From contig JBCAQO010000004.1 of assembly GCA_039111635.1 (NCBI GenBank), forward strand, positions 1,612,001-1,676,000: DNA of 64,000 nt, given 5' to 3'. This document shows positions 1-12,615 of this stretch, piece after piece (positions within the stretch are counted from its first letter, which is position 1; each line of letters opens with the position of its first letter). A program made the translations under genes and the position numbers. The notes under the pieces are model-generated. The model worked only from the letters and a program-made list of their open reading frames with translations. It was not told the DNA's origin and made no database searches. The stretch is from Heterobasidion occidentale (lineage: Eukaryota > Basidiomycota > Agaricomycetes > Russulales > Bondarzewiaceae).

Positions 1-1275
1 TACAGAGAGCGCTGAAAGCAATGATTCTCTGGGTAGCTCAGGGTCCAACAGGGCACGTCGAGATTCGTCAATGATGCTTTGTATCTGATCTAAAATATGA
101 TCCACAAGTTCCGGCTCCTGTGACATTAAATAGATTCACGGTTAATCAGCATATTCACAACAACGATGCCAGATCGAGGAACAAGAACTAACTTGAAGTT
201 TCTTCGCAGCAACACCTGCCACCAGGCGCTTGGTATCGCGCGGGACCTTGGAGTCGGTTAGCAAAAACCTAGAGACTTGAACCTGTGGCGGTCAACGGTA
301 TTAACACAAAAGCGAAATCCAACCGGGGAATACGGCTTAATGTTCACTCACCCTTGAATGGCTTCCATTCCGCCTTTATTACGAGAGAAGCCCGGTCGAG
401 TGTAGGCCAAAGCGCCTCCGTACACTGACACGGAATTGTCAACCCCACTAGGGTTTCCGTGCAAGACTTTCTCGGCCACGAAAGCCCACAGATTAGCTTC
501 TTCAGCAATGTCGGTAGGGAGGGCTCTTCGGCCCTTGTGAGAAATATGAATATGCCCCGGATCATTCGTGTCGGGCTCGCGGGCAGGGGGAGGAAGAGGG
601 GGAAGGGAGATACGTTGGTGAAGTAGCAACAGCGCAGTGGCCACACAAACAGAGAAGGATGCCGAAGAACCAAGGCCGGCACCGACAGGCAGGGTGGATC
701 TCACAAAGAAATCGAATGAGGGCCTTAAGAATCAAACTAAGTTAGCACGACACAAACTGAATGGTGGTATAATGCCCTCACCTCTCGCCACCGTGTGCAT
801 TACCATGTAAAGGTATAAGAACGCAACCGCGGCCATCTTCGCCTTAGCTTCAATATCATCAGGCAAAGCCCTTTTGATAATAGCTTCTACGAGCTTCTGA
901 TCCAGGAGTTCGGGGTGCTTGTCCCCCACACGTATGGAGGTAACGGCATCCCACGGAAGATCATCCAAAACCCACTCGTGGGTAAAGTCATCAATATCGG
1001 CGAAATTAACGCAGATCTTGCCGTCATGCCGTGGCGAAGTTAGTCCATAACAGCGCAGGTCCACTGACGCCGCCACAGCAGTCTACACAACAATAGAACG
1101 ACCGGAACATGTCAGGAAGGCGTTTCCATGCATCGTGACATCGGATCTCAGGGCCAACAAGCTCAGCCAATCCAAAAATTGCACTTACCACACCATGCAC
1201 GACAGCATGCTCTCCGAAAAGGATGACCTTGCCTGGAGCACTCACGAACCACTCCCTATTCTCTAGCGGGCGCTT
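1..1275 (-). CDS. ERG12: Mevalonate kinase module, partial (3' end beyond the left edge), in frame with cystathionine beta-lyase
   Basis: Mevalonate kinase phosphorylates mevalonate in the isoprenoid/ergosterol pathway. The N-terminal GHMP-kinase signature SAPGKVILFGEHAVVHG lies at about 1200-1250, and the ATP-binding loop GAGLGSSAS is in the exon near 660-690. Further exons carry LLTDSKVPRDTKRLVAGV (about 190-275) and a segment after 120 ending at the edge. Exon ends read as 1189 (donor GTAAGT), 1082 (acceptor), 782 (donor) and 352 (donor GTGAGT). No ATG precedes the kinase start in its own frame: the exon 1513-1189 begins as the C-terminus of cystathionine beta-lyase and runs straight into the kinase, so I read this as the second half of one fused protein. 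Oddities: the phase of the 782 donor does not fit the acceptor near 719 (one base short). The acceptor near 260 keeps frame only if TCTCTAG is used, which shortens a conserved stretch. Confidence 0.88.
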
Positions 1276-2964
1276 GTTCTCGTTGAAGGCCAACTTCTCA
1301 ACCGCACGGCTGATCGAAACGCCTTCCCTCAGCGAAGCCCTCACGAACTGCTGTTCGTCCGCACCGGCGGAGACCGTGATCGCACCAGCTTCGAGCAGTG
1401 CACGTTCGAGATCATCGATGAGGTCAGCGGGGTCCTCGATACCGACGCACAGGCGAATGAGGTCTTCTGGAAGACCGCGCTCCGCGCGCGTTGCAGCGTC
1501 GATGGAGGCATGCCTAATTGCGGGTACATGGGCGGGGTGAGATCGTGCACACGACGAACACGACGAGAAATGAAACACTCACGACATGACACACGGCATG
1601 CTGATCAGCGAGTTAACGCACCCAAAGCTAACACTGATACCCCACAGGCGGGTGGCGCCGACGATGCGTTCGCTCAAGGCTTTATCTCCAGTCGTGAAAC
1701 TGAGCACGGCACCGTACCCATCTGCAATACGTTCATGGATTTCTCTGCCGGGATGGTTGGCCAGACCTGGATAGTGCACTTTGAACCCCAAACGGTCGAG
1801 CATGCTGGCAACACTCATAGCAGTGGTCTGCTGCCTGTCCATACGAATGGCCAGAGTCTTGACACCACGAAGGAGAAGGAAGCAGTCGAAGGGTGTAAGC
1901 GCATTTCCGATGGAGTTGATTACGAATGCCATTTGCTGAAGACCGAAGCCCCTCGTCAGCGCTCATCACCAATGAATACATAAAAATTCAAACCAACCTT
2001 GGCAATGTCATCACGGTTGCAGGTGATGATCCCAGCCATGAGGTCGTGGTGTCCACTCAGATATTTCGTCGCGCTATCGTATACAATGTCCGCACCGTGC
2101 TCAAGCGGTCGCTGGAGGTATGGGCTCATCATTGTGTTATCGACCACGATGATCGCGTCGGGGGCGCGCTCTTTCACATCTGCAGCTATCGTCGCAAGGT
2201 CGGCGATTTTGAGAAGCGGGTTGGTGGGGCTCTCAAGTAAGACCATGGCGGTCTTGCCTGCCTTGATGTGCGCGTGAAGTGTGGTGGGATCTGTGGTGTC
2301 GACATGGTGGACAATAACACCGACGTGCTCCCTCACATATCCGAGGAGACGGTTGGTTCCGCCGTAAATATCATCACCGGCGATAACTTCGTCCCCGGGC
2401 TTGAGGAGGCGGAGGATGACATCCAGAGCGGCCATGCCGGACGAGACCGCGAAAGCATGAGAAGCGGACGATATTTTCGCGATATGATGTTCTGCGAAAA
2501 ACATAGAATCAGTGATTCATGTTCACGGGGATAGAAGCCTCGACAAGTGCGCGTTGCTGCCGATGACCAGATGTAGTGATCTACATCAAGTTCACAATGC
2601 ATTCCCCTTTCTGAGACCCGACCACTCAAAGAACGACAGCGCCTCACCGTACGTTCATGGGTACGGCGAAAGCCAACATCCGTAGCAGTAATCAAGAGTA
2701 TGACTGACCCAAGTGACTTCTGGTCGGATTCCCGCTTCTGGTGTAATCATACTCTCCGCCGACGCCCTTGAATGTGGACGTCTGGTAGATTGGCACAGAG
2801 CTTGACCCGTACTGGTCCTTCCGGTCCGGATTTTCAACCGTGGCACAGAGAGTCGCAAAGCGGTAGGGTTGGCGGGGGCGAAGTGGTGATTCGGGCTCGG
2901 GGGTCGGGAGGTCGTGCGAAGGGATCAAGGTGCCCTTCGCCTTTGAATTGATTTGGGGCGGCAT
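1276..2964 (-). CDS. Cystathionine beta-lyase, N-terminal module of a predicted fusion with mevalonate kinase
   Basis: PLP-dependent Cys/Met-metabolism enzyme that cleaves cystathionine to homocysteine in methionine synthesis (STR3/metG type; a gamma-lyase of the same fold is less likely). Four exons fit in phase: 2964-2709, 2491-1998, 1935-1583 and 1513 onward. The start is ATG at 2964. Visible family features are FATLCATVENPDRKDQYGSS near the N-terminus, YDYTRSGNPTRSHL, AVSSGMAALDVILRLLKPGD, and the PLP-lysine motif YDSATKYLSGHHDLMAGI. The C-terminal block GLPEDLIRLCVGIED is followed by about 40 residues ending near 1275. There is no stop codon after this tail; the same open exon continues into mevalonate kinase. 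Splice junctions restore conserved residues such as SHLEHHIAK and MSHASID, so this half appears intact. Confidence 0.9.
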
Positions 2965-3193
2965 CTATGGCAAAAACAAGAATTATAGACGATACAAACG
3001 TGCCCCTTGTTGGAATGCGGGGTGAAGTTTAGTGTACAGAGGGTGGAACGAGAACGTGGAGAAATACGAGTGCTGGAGGGCGTGAGACCCGATGGCGAAA
3101 TGACTGAGCAATTCGGATTGGCAAACGAGGCATCGCTCCCCCTTCGCTTTACTTATACTACTGTGTTTGCTCGGCCGATGATTACGGGGGCTG

Positions 3194-3896
3194 ATGGCTC
3201 CTAGACGACACCAGCGTCTGTGCTCTCTTAGCTATATCCTGCTCGGGAGGTTTGTCATTCATCATACGATATCTTTTGCTTTTTCCGCATCTTGCAGCGG
3301 CGAGGCAGGCACATTCTGCCGCCCAAGTCCAGGTTGGCGCGGATGTCCTAGCAAAACGCACGAAGAGGCACTTGGCTGAGCTGGAGGTGCGCATCGTTCT
3401 CTAATACATCAGGTCTCTCCTATTCACTCGGTTTGGCAGAGGTCGAACTATGCTGAACACTCCGCGGGCATCGAAGATGACGAGGATGGCTCTGGGAAGA
3501 CCGCCAAAGGCCGTGCTCGGCAGACAATCTCGGACAAGCGCAACATCAGTGGCACTGGACCGGGAGCGAAGCGAAAAAAGTCCACGATGAACATCCGTAC
3601 TGCCGTTCTTTACAGGAAGAAGCTGGCCGAGTTGGTAGAGGAATCGGTCGGTCACTCTCTTGTCATTTTCCTTTGCTATCTTTCACCGTCATATCTAGCG
3701 CATAGCAGATCTCCCTCCTCACATACCCACGTATCTTACTGCAGTGACAGCCCCGCCGCGGGAGCCTCCGCGTTTTCTTTGCTCTGTGTGCGGCTACTGG
3801 GGCAGATACAAGTGCAAAAAATGCGCGATGCCGTACTGTGATCTGAATTGTGAGGCCGTGCACGATGAGACGAGATGCGAGAAGCGTGTTGTATGA
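3194..3896 (+). CDS. VPS71: HIT-type zinc finger protein, ZNHIT1/Vps71 (Swc6) family
   Basis: Probable subunit of the SWR1 complex, which deposits H2A.Z in chromatin in the nucleus. I infer four exons that stay in phase: 3194-3215, 3298-3386, 3440-3646 and 3699-3896, giving about 171 residues. The C-terminus is a complete HIT zinc finger, CSVCGYWGRYKCKKCAMPYC followed by DLNCEAVHDETRC, supplying the paired Cys and His/Cys ligands, and it ends a few residues later as Vps71 proteins do. Upstream MNIRTAVLYRKKLAELVEES and RTKRHLAELE also resemble fungal Vps71. The start ATG and the 22 nt first exon are inferred. The last intron could use a nearby alternative donor (GTCACT) and acceptor (CATAGCAG), which would also keep frame. 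Confidence 0.8.
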
Positions 3897-4918
3897 TCGT
3901 AGGCTGCATAATCATCTTCGATTCACCTGTGTACCATATCTGAAGATCTGAACAGTAGTCTTTTTCCCCACTGCATCCTGGATGTTGTTGTTTGACTCGA
4001 TAAATGCTTCAATCGCCCTCCATGTCAAGTGTAATCTGTTTTCTAGTTTAGTGCTCTATTGGCAGATCAATCGGGACGTTAGTCAATGTAGGTCCGATCC
4101 GTATTCTAACTTTACTCGAATGTCAAGGAAAATATAGCGACACTTTGGTCAATGCAGGTTCTTCATACAATCTTCTATCCTTCTTCAGGACCTAACTCTA
4201 GTTGAAAATCAGCTTAGACTCAAAACCACCTCATTTGCGCCGAGGCGAGATTGCGAACTTATCATGAGCACCTCCGACCAGCCTTTCAGAAATATATATA
4301 TAACCTCTCATGGCTGCCTTGTGCACTAGCGCGCCGACAAGCAATCCCAGAATTGGAAGATGAACCAGTCCTGGCATTATCTGTTCTGCATTGAATTGTA
4401 TAGCGATGAAGGTTGCGCACTACTTTACGTAGCCCCTAATGCAGCTTGACTGATACCGAGGAGGGCGGGGTGTTATGTTCTAGTTGACCTCAAATTTTGC
4501 AGGGAGCTATTCCGGAAAGCGGTCAGAAACTATGAGCGATGGAGAACAAGACTAGTATTAATCACCCTGTCCTCGGCCACTTGGTGTAATTCATGCGAAA
4601 TGGCATGGGATTTGATTTCCTCAAGTTCAGTTTCCACGACAGCGTTCAACCGTTTGGTGCTGGCAATTGTATACCAATTGAAAATCAGCGACAAATAACC
4701 AACGCAGCACTGGTTGTTGCCATTGGAGGCTTCACGACATAGCAGCCTATCATGTTTCGGCCGTGACATCCGTGGTTTCGGCCGGAATGGGAGCGTCATA
4801 GGACACGGCAACTGCCGAGAAGGCATGACTCGAAGATTTACGACCTCCACTTTTCAGCTTCAAAAACCTCTTCACTCCATAAATCTTCGCCTCAACCCTC
4901 TCTCCCCGCAAAACAACA
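3897..4918. other. Intergenic stretch, no supported gene
   Basis: AT-richer DNA between the zinc-finger gene and homocitrate synthase. I see no conserved ORF, RNA gene or repeat. A run AAATATATATATAACC lies near 4290. The last 100 bases should hold the homocitrate synthase promoter, but no clear TATA box stands out. Confidence 0.6.
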
Positions 4919-6656
<1,738 letters not shown>

Positions 6657-7617
6657 GCGTCTGTTTCACCTTCCTCTACTTTCTTCCATATCATTGGACA
6701 CATACCTCGACATTCACACCCCTCGCCACCTTGTCAGTCTTTCCGCCTCCATCTCTCGCATGCAAAAGCCAGCGTGTAGCCGGCCGGTGATGTCATCGCA
6801 GGAACATCGTTACATACTCGGTGTATAGAATGCACCTCTGCAGAAGACTCTTTTGATGTATACTAATTCTGTGCGTGTCCTTGCGGAGTCACTGCGGCGC
6901 TTCGTAAGGCATACTTGTACTGTGCAATGAAACATTCTTGTAGGATTATTTTGGGACGTGATCAGCCGGCCAGCCGATGCGTGATTGAATGGTACATTCC
7001 TTTCGGTGATATAGATGAGGCTCTGACCTGGTAGGTCGTGTACTTGCCAGTGTCGTCACACTTCTTTAGCTTCCGTACCGAGGCATCCATTAATATGCCT
7101 CTTACTAGCAAGCGCTTGAAAATTCTCGTCGACGTGTCCTGATGTTTCGCACCGCGGAACTCATGGCGGGACACCTTCATTTTTTTTTCAATCCTGTTCC
7201 CGCCGTTGACATCATTGATCGTTAGCTACAGGCTTTCACCCGGGATTTGAGTCGCCTGCTTCTTATCCTCTATTTTGAACAGCTATGCAGTTGCTTTGTC
7301 CCTTGAGCAATACTTCCGCTCCTCCCATGTGTCTCGCATGACAACGTTCGTCCTCACAACTCCTCACAACCTATTATCTGTCCGTGGATGGAAGGAGTGA
7401 CGTCTCTAGGGCCACCGGCCACTACAAAAATGGAAATCATCATCATTCATTCTCTTCTTCTTCCTCTTCTCTGTCCGCTCGTGCACTGCCGTACGCTATG
7501 ATTCTCCAGCAATCTGACAGCAATGATGGCTCGGACACCCACCCATATAACAGGATGACTATGTAACTAGCTCCTACATCCTCCTCTGCATCTGCTTCGT
7601 CAAGTGAAACCCACCGG
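6657..7617. other. Intergenic stretch, no supported gene
   Basis: 3' flank of homocitrate synthase and 5' flank of the first membrane-protein gene. A pyrimidine-rich run (TCATTCTCTTCTTCTTCC, near 7445) is the only low-complexity feature. Short ORFs here have no recognisable similarity. Confidence 0.55.
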
Positions 7618-8801
7618 ATGTCCGCCACTAACCTTGACGTTCGACATGTCATTACAGGGCCTGTCATCGAGGTTTCTGTTCAAAGCGTGGTTTATGGCGC
7701 GTATCTCGCTCACACCCAGAGGGCACGGAAGTTGATTCGTCTATTCTCTAGGTATATACGTGGCTCTCATAGTCATCACAACGTATACAATTGCGTGAGT
7801 TCTACATGTCTCATATTCGGTGCTTTGGTGAATATGAATCCTTTCAGGCGGAAGGGATTGCAATCCAAAGTCAATGTAGCCATGTTGTTCATATCGCTCT
7901 TCATGTTTACAATGTCGAGCGTTGTCTTAGCATTGTCGCTGGCAAGCTTCATCGAGACCTTTTCTGGTCCTGGGCAGATGTCAGAGGGCAGATCCATGCA
8001 TTGAGCGGATCAGCTGCGGTCATGTTTGTGGTCAATGTATGAGTTATTTCATAACAGACAAGTGAATCCGATATCACTCACTGAACTTTCTTTGATTAAT
8101 CCTCAGCGACAGTGTTATGGTCTGGCGGGCTTCTCTACTCTGGGCCGGTAGCAAGATCGTGGTCGTGATAATATTGGGGTTTCTGGGGGCCACTACAGGT
8201 GAGAAATATTTCTGTTGTAAATAACAATCATTCTCACTTTACCCATCAGCGTCAGCGATTATGTTCGTTGGATGCACTGGTAAAATATCCAAAACCACCA
8301 CGCTATGCAATTATGCGTCTTATGGTGGTTTGGTGCTTTCGTTTACAACAAACTTCATGGCAATGCTTCTGATTGCCATCACAGCATGGTCAGTCATTCA
8401 GCGGGAATTTGAGCGGGTCTTCAATGCTCAAAGTTATTTTCAGGAGACACAGGCTGCTGATTAGGGCCACCTTTGGACGCAGTGAAAGGAAGCAGGGTGA
8501 GAAGATGTTACTTCTTCTGGTCGAGTCTAATGTATTGTATTGTTCGACATTGGTGAGTCGGACTTGTGTCCTCCATGCATTCGTTACTAATGATTCTGCC
8601 AGATGATACCTTTCGCCTGCTTATTCATATGGCCCGGTCTTGGGGACTTCGACGGAGGTACATACCTGTGGCTAATGACCACACACATTTCGGCAAGTAT
8701 CTCTGACTTGGCAATTTCGAAGGAGCTGACTGGGCATCCGTGATCAGGGTATCTATCCCACACTCCTCCTCCTCCTTGTCACATTCGAGAGCATATCATA
8801 G
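7618..8801 (+). pseudogene. Multi-pass membrane protein, basidiomycete-expanded family, frameshifted copy 1
   Basis: Several hydrophobic exons suggest about seven membrane helices, as in a family much expanded in Agaricomycetes whose function is unknown. The start MSATNLDVRHVITGPVIEVS is at 7618. After a short intron comes a helix (IYVALIVITTY), then VNVAMLFISLFMFTMSS, then LILSDSVMVWRASLLWAGSK (about 8105), AIMFVGCTGKISKT, TTNFMAMLLIAITAW, and RHRLLIRATFGRSERKQGEK. The last exon is GIYPTLLLLLVTFESIS followed by TAG at 8799. The first intron appears to use a GC donor (TATG|GCGCGT). A single T is missing at about 7993 (AGATCC here, AGATTCC in the copy near 49,345), which puts a TGA in frame, so the copy is probably non-functional unless this is a sequencing error. 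The tail is short for the family. Confidence 0.6.
7789..8698 (+). repeat. Segmental duplication, unit 1 (second unit at 49,138-50,054)
   Basis: This 0.9 kb stretch is nearly identical in sequence, order and orientation to 49,138-50,054, introns included. Identity begins at GTGAGTTCTACATGTCTC and stops just after the ATTTCGGCAAGT donor. Confidence 0.9.
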
Positions 8802-9392
8802 GATTCTCTGGGTGGCATAACTCCCAGCACTTTGTCGCCCGTCCTATTTAATTCCACAGCAGACACAGTAGAAGGCACAGGAGATAACGGACCCTCCACC
8901 GCCATCCAGTCTCTAGAAAATTCTAAAGGCGAGGCAGGAGTCTAGGTTTTGGGGCTGATTTCCTTCCAGCGCTTTCTTCGATAAACGTTGAATACCTTAA
9001 TGGAGACCCTGACACCTATTTCATACCTCTGATCGCAGTCGTCCGTTGCATCATGCTTCCTACCGCCTCGACCAAAAATAGGCTGAACCTTCGCCTCAGC
9101 AACACAGGTCGTCAGTGTCTAAGCATCCATTTTCCGCTCCGATTAGGCTCAAGGTCAAGTCAACGATATCGCTCCTTGTCTCTTGCTGTGTGTACACTCG
9201 CATTCTTCGACTGACATGCATGTATATACATTGTTGGTGCTGCTTACACTGACAACCATCATTGATACATCAACTCATGATGGTTCGGGACAACTGACTA
9301 CCATCTAACAGATTTTCATGTCTACACAGCAACCCTCCCCTTCAACCCATACCCACTATACACTGCTTGGTTGACTCCACCGAATACACTAG
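8802..9392. other. Intergenic stretch, no supported gene
   Basis: Spacer between the two related membrane-protein genes. No conserved ORF, RNA or repeat was recognised. Confidence 0.5.
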
Positions 9393-10735
9393 ATGTCCTC
9401 GACCGACCTCGCATTTTGGCACCTCATAGGCGCCATATTATATGATGCAACTGTGGGATCTATGATCCAGAGCGTATTCTATGGCAAGTAGCTCGTTTCT
9501 ACTTGTTGAGACGCAGAAGCTGACCTGGACTTGCTCTAGGAATCTTCATGGCGCTCATTATCTTCTCGACAACTAACTTTGTGTATGTTTATATATCTGT
9601 TCACTGAGGAAGGGAGGGATTGACTACGAGAAGGCGACAGAAATCCAAGGAAAAGGCGAATATAGCCATGTTGGCTATAACCCTGTGCATGTTCGCGATC
9701 TCGAGCACTGTCTGAGCGCTAGATCTGGCTTCTGTGGTCGAAATGATCAGGATTGTACATTTATCCGACCTTACAAGGTCTCCCGAGAGCATAACCCTTG
9801 AATTAAATCAATCAGCCGGTGTTTTGTACGATGCAGCTCAGTGCGTATTCGTGATCAACGTGCGTGGCTTGTATATATGGACCCGTTGGGATTACATTTG
9901 ATCGGATAACCTTCGCTTTCCCAGCTCATTCTCAGCGACTGTGTCGTCGTTTGGAGAGCATGCGTGTTATGGCAGGGTAGCAAGCACAAATACTTATCCT
10001 TTTTTGTTTTCTGCTAAGCAGCGGTGTGGGTAAGCACGCAACAAGATCTTCTTCATGAAATGAAATCAATGCTCGGGCATGACAGCGGCGACGATGATAT
10101 TTGTAGGATGCACTGCGAATTCCAACAAAGACACCGCATTTTGTGATGATATGCGTGATATCATGAGTTATGTCGGTTTGGGGCTATCTCTGTTGATTAA
10201 CTTGGTTGCTACATCTTCAATTGGGATCACTGCTTGGTGCGTATGTTAACGCCGTATCTTCCTTGGTTCTCAACGGGTGTCTTTGTTTTGTTAGGAGACA
10301 CAGGCAATCCATCCTGAGAAACCTGGGACAGAGCAGTAGGCGAACACAGGTCGAGAAGATTCTCATTCTCCTCATAGAGTCTAGTCTACTTTACTGTTTG
10401 GCCAATGTGAGTCCGAGTGCTATATCCTAAGAGAAAAGTTCTTGATGGTTTGGCAGGCCATACTCATTGTCTGTAAGACCATCTACCTTCCTGGCCCTAA
10501 CGCTCTGAGCCAATTAATGTGGCCGATAAGCACTCATATTGCGGTGAGTATGTTAGCTTCGAGCCCCGGCACAACAACATATAATTGGCACCAGGGTATA
10601 TATCCTACCACCATTCTCCACCTCGTCGCCCTGAAGCGCACAATATGGGATTCGCTTAGTGATTTCCCTCAGGCTACTCTATCTAGCCTCCACTTTGCGG
10701 CTGGGCATGTCACAGAGGAAACGGGCGATCAGTAG
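9393..10735 (+). pseudogene. Multi-pass membrane protein, diverged paralogue with an internal stop
   Basis: Same family and exon order as the gene at 7618. It starts MSSTDLAFWHLIGAILYDAT at 9393. The first intron has a good GC-AG donor (TATG|GCAAGT). Exons carry KANIAMLAITLCMFAISSTV, LILSDCVVVWRACVLWQG (about 9925), TMIFVGCTANSNKD, GLGLSLLINLVATSSIGITA, RTQVEKILILLIESSLLYC, and GIYPTTILHLVALKRTIWDS, ending with TAG at 10,733. A TGA lies in frame at about 9713-9715 (after ISSTV, where copy 1 reads VLAL) inside an otherwise open exon. Unless that exon is spliced differently, the gene is inactive. Tandem paralogues like this are common for the family; its function is unknown. Confidence 0.6.
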
Positions 10736-11179
10736 CCTCCCCATGTCCAGACATTAAATTCTGGCTGATTCTGGTCCAGGTGTGTGGAAAGGGGCCACAC
10801 TCCGTCAAGTTCTGAATATGTCACAAAGGAAACGAGGAATCAACGCTCAGCAGCATTCATTCCCCAATATCTAGATGCAAGGGACCACGATCCGTCAAGT
10901 TCATACTTTGAAGCCTGTGGGTCCTATTGGCGCATTGGCCGTTCAAATGAGCGTATAAGTGCAGAGGCATGATACTAGCCTTAGATCTGGTGTCGGAAAG
11001 ATAGGATAGTGCCCAATTCTTGGAGCGTTGCTTTCTTTTTTGGATGGGTTTACTGAGTCCGGTCGCGTCAACCCGCTGTATATTGAGGATTTCACCAGCC
11101 GTGATCCTTGTACTGTACGATTCACACCTTCGAGCATCGAAGTTGAGACGATGAATCAGAGGTAGTACAGAGTGCCAGG
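10736..11179. repeat. Spacer with short degenerate direct repeats
   Basis: Elements such as ATGTCACARAGGAAACG (10,707 and 10,817) and CCGTCAAGTTC (about 10,804 and 10,892) occur twice, suggesting a roughly 100 bp internal duplication at the end of the paralogue. No gene is supported. Confidence 0.45.
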
Positions 11180-12376
11180 ATGGACTCCGCTCCAGGTTGT
11201 ATTGAGTTGCCGCTTGACTCCGCGCGAACTCACTCGCGGACGCGCTCCGACCTACTCATGGCCAACACTCCACGGCGTCTCATGCGTGCCAAACGCGTTC
11301 CCTATCCCTCGGAGGCCCACTCTGCCTCCGCAGCATCCATCAGCAACGTGCGCTATCGCTGCGCGACCCCCCTGAACACGACATTGAACGCGCACCCCGT
11401 GTTCCGTCGCGTCGCGGACCATAGCGCGCCGTCCGCGGAGCGCGTCCCCGCCATCTTCGTCCCGCGTGCGTACCAGCCGTGCCTGCGCCACCTGAACTAC
11501 CTGGTGGCGTACGTGCGCTCGATGATGCGCGACGTCGCGGGGACGCGCGCGGCCGACTCGGACTCGGAGGCGGAGGCGGAGGTGCGGCAGAGATGGAGCG
11601 CGCGCTCGTATTCCTAAACGCCGTGCGGGAGGCGTTCTTCGAGGACGTGAGGGGCAAATTCTACGACGCCAAGTCCAATACGAGCAGCATCCGGCGAAAC
11701 GGCGAGAGTGCGAGACCGAAGCGCATGGACGACAGCTGGCGCTCGCCGCGCTTCGACGTGTATCTACGGGAGCTGTACTTCGTGCGGAACCATCGCGAGG
11801 ACGCGGTCGGCCGGTACGTCAAGGAACACGGGGCCCTCATCGGAGATCCGGTCCAGTTCGGTAAAGCACACGCGCTGCCTTGTTTGATGGTGCTGACTGG
11901 TTGCTGCGAATCCCTCTTGCGACTGGCGTGGCTTTGTGGTTCCTACGGCGTTGTCCAAAGATTGGCAGGCATGGGCGGCGCAGAACGATGACGCGATGGC
12001 GTGTTATGGCACCGAGGACGAAGAGGGCTTCTATCATGGCATTCCCGCTGCCAAAGAAGAAGCCAGAGCTCTGAAAGACGAACTCTTCCTGAGCGAAGCC
12101 ACCCGCCGACGGTCTCAAAGCCCCTCGGACAATGTGAGCGTCTGCGCTGCACGGAGATCTGGCCGCTGACGCGTTTCTCAGTATCTCCTCACTGTCTTCC
12201 GTGAATGCCTGGAAGAAAGCCTACGAGATACTCAGCGGATGTACTCTCTTGTTTGGAATACCCTTCGTTCGCCGCGGTTTCTGCTCGCTGTCTTGTCCTT
12301 GGCTGTTGCTCTTCTGGCGTGTCTGTGGCTGGTTTCTTTCGCTGCGGGTGATCTTCGTATTCGATACCACAGATAG
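11180..12376 (+). CDS. Unrecognised protein with a C-terminal membrane segment
   Basis: I do not recognise the family. The ATG at 11,180 opens a basic N-terminal region, then LNYLVAYVRSMMRDVAG and an acidic Asp/Ser/Glu stretch. Three exons fit: 11,180-11,860, 11,961-12,133 and 12,182-12,376. The middle part has FLNAVREAFFEDVRGKFYD, DDSWRSPRFDVYLRELYFVR and DWQAWAAQNDDAMACYG. The last exon encodes YLLTVFRECLEESLRDTQRM, then a hydrophobic helix FLLAVLSLAVALLACLWLVS and a short basic tail ending in TAG, so the protein may be tail-anchored. Frame is lost once near 11,585-11,600 in a GGCGGAG run: the first exon is one base short of what the downstream splice phase needs. With that base restored the protein would be about 349 residues. 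Translation from the ATG near 11,592 is an alternative. Confidence 0.55.
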
Positions 12377-12615
12377 TTCCGGCCAGTTGACAGGCAGCTC
12401 TGTAGAATAGTCCCGATCTATTATCGTTGTGCTTTCCTTTCGATTTGCTATCCTCGCACCTGCTATCCTTTACATTATTATGGATTGTATATTCTTCTGT
12501 ACGAACAAAATAGAATTGAAAAAATACTCGCACGTCACTACACACAAGAAATAACATCAAGACGTGTACTGTCCATCAACGTCGAAAGTCCATAACTACA
12601 CAAGATCATCCGCGC

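Noticed and set aside
4530..4850. A 106-codon minus-strand frame upstream of homocitrate synthase
   Set aside because: No similarity, overlaps the expected promoter, no splice context.
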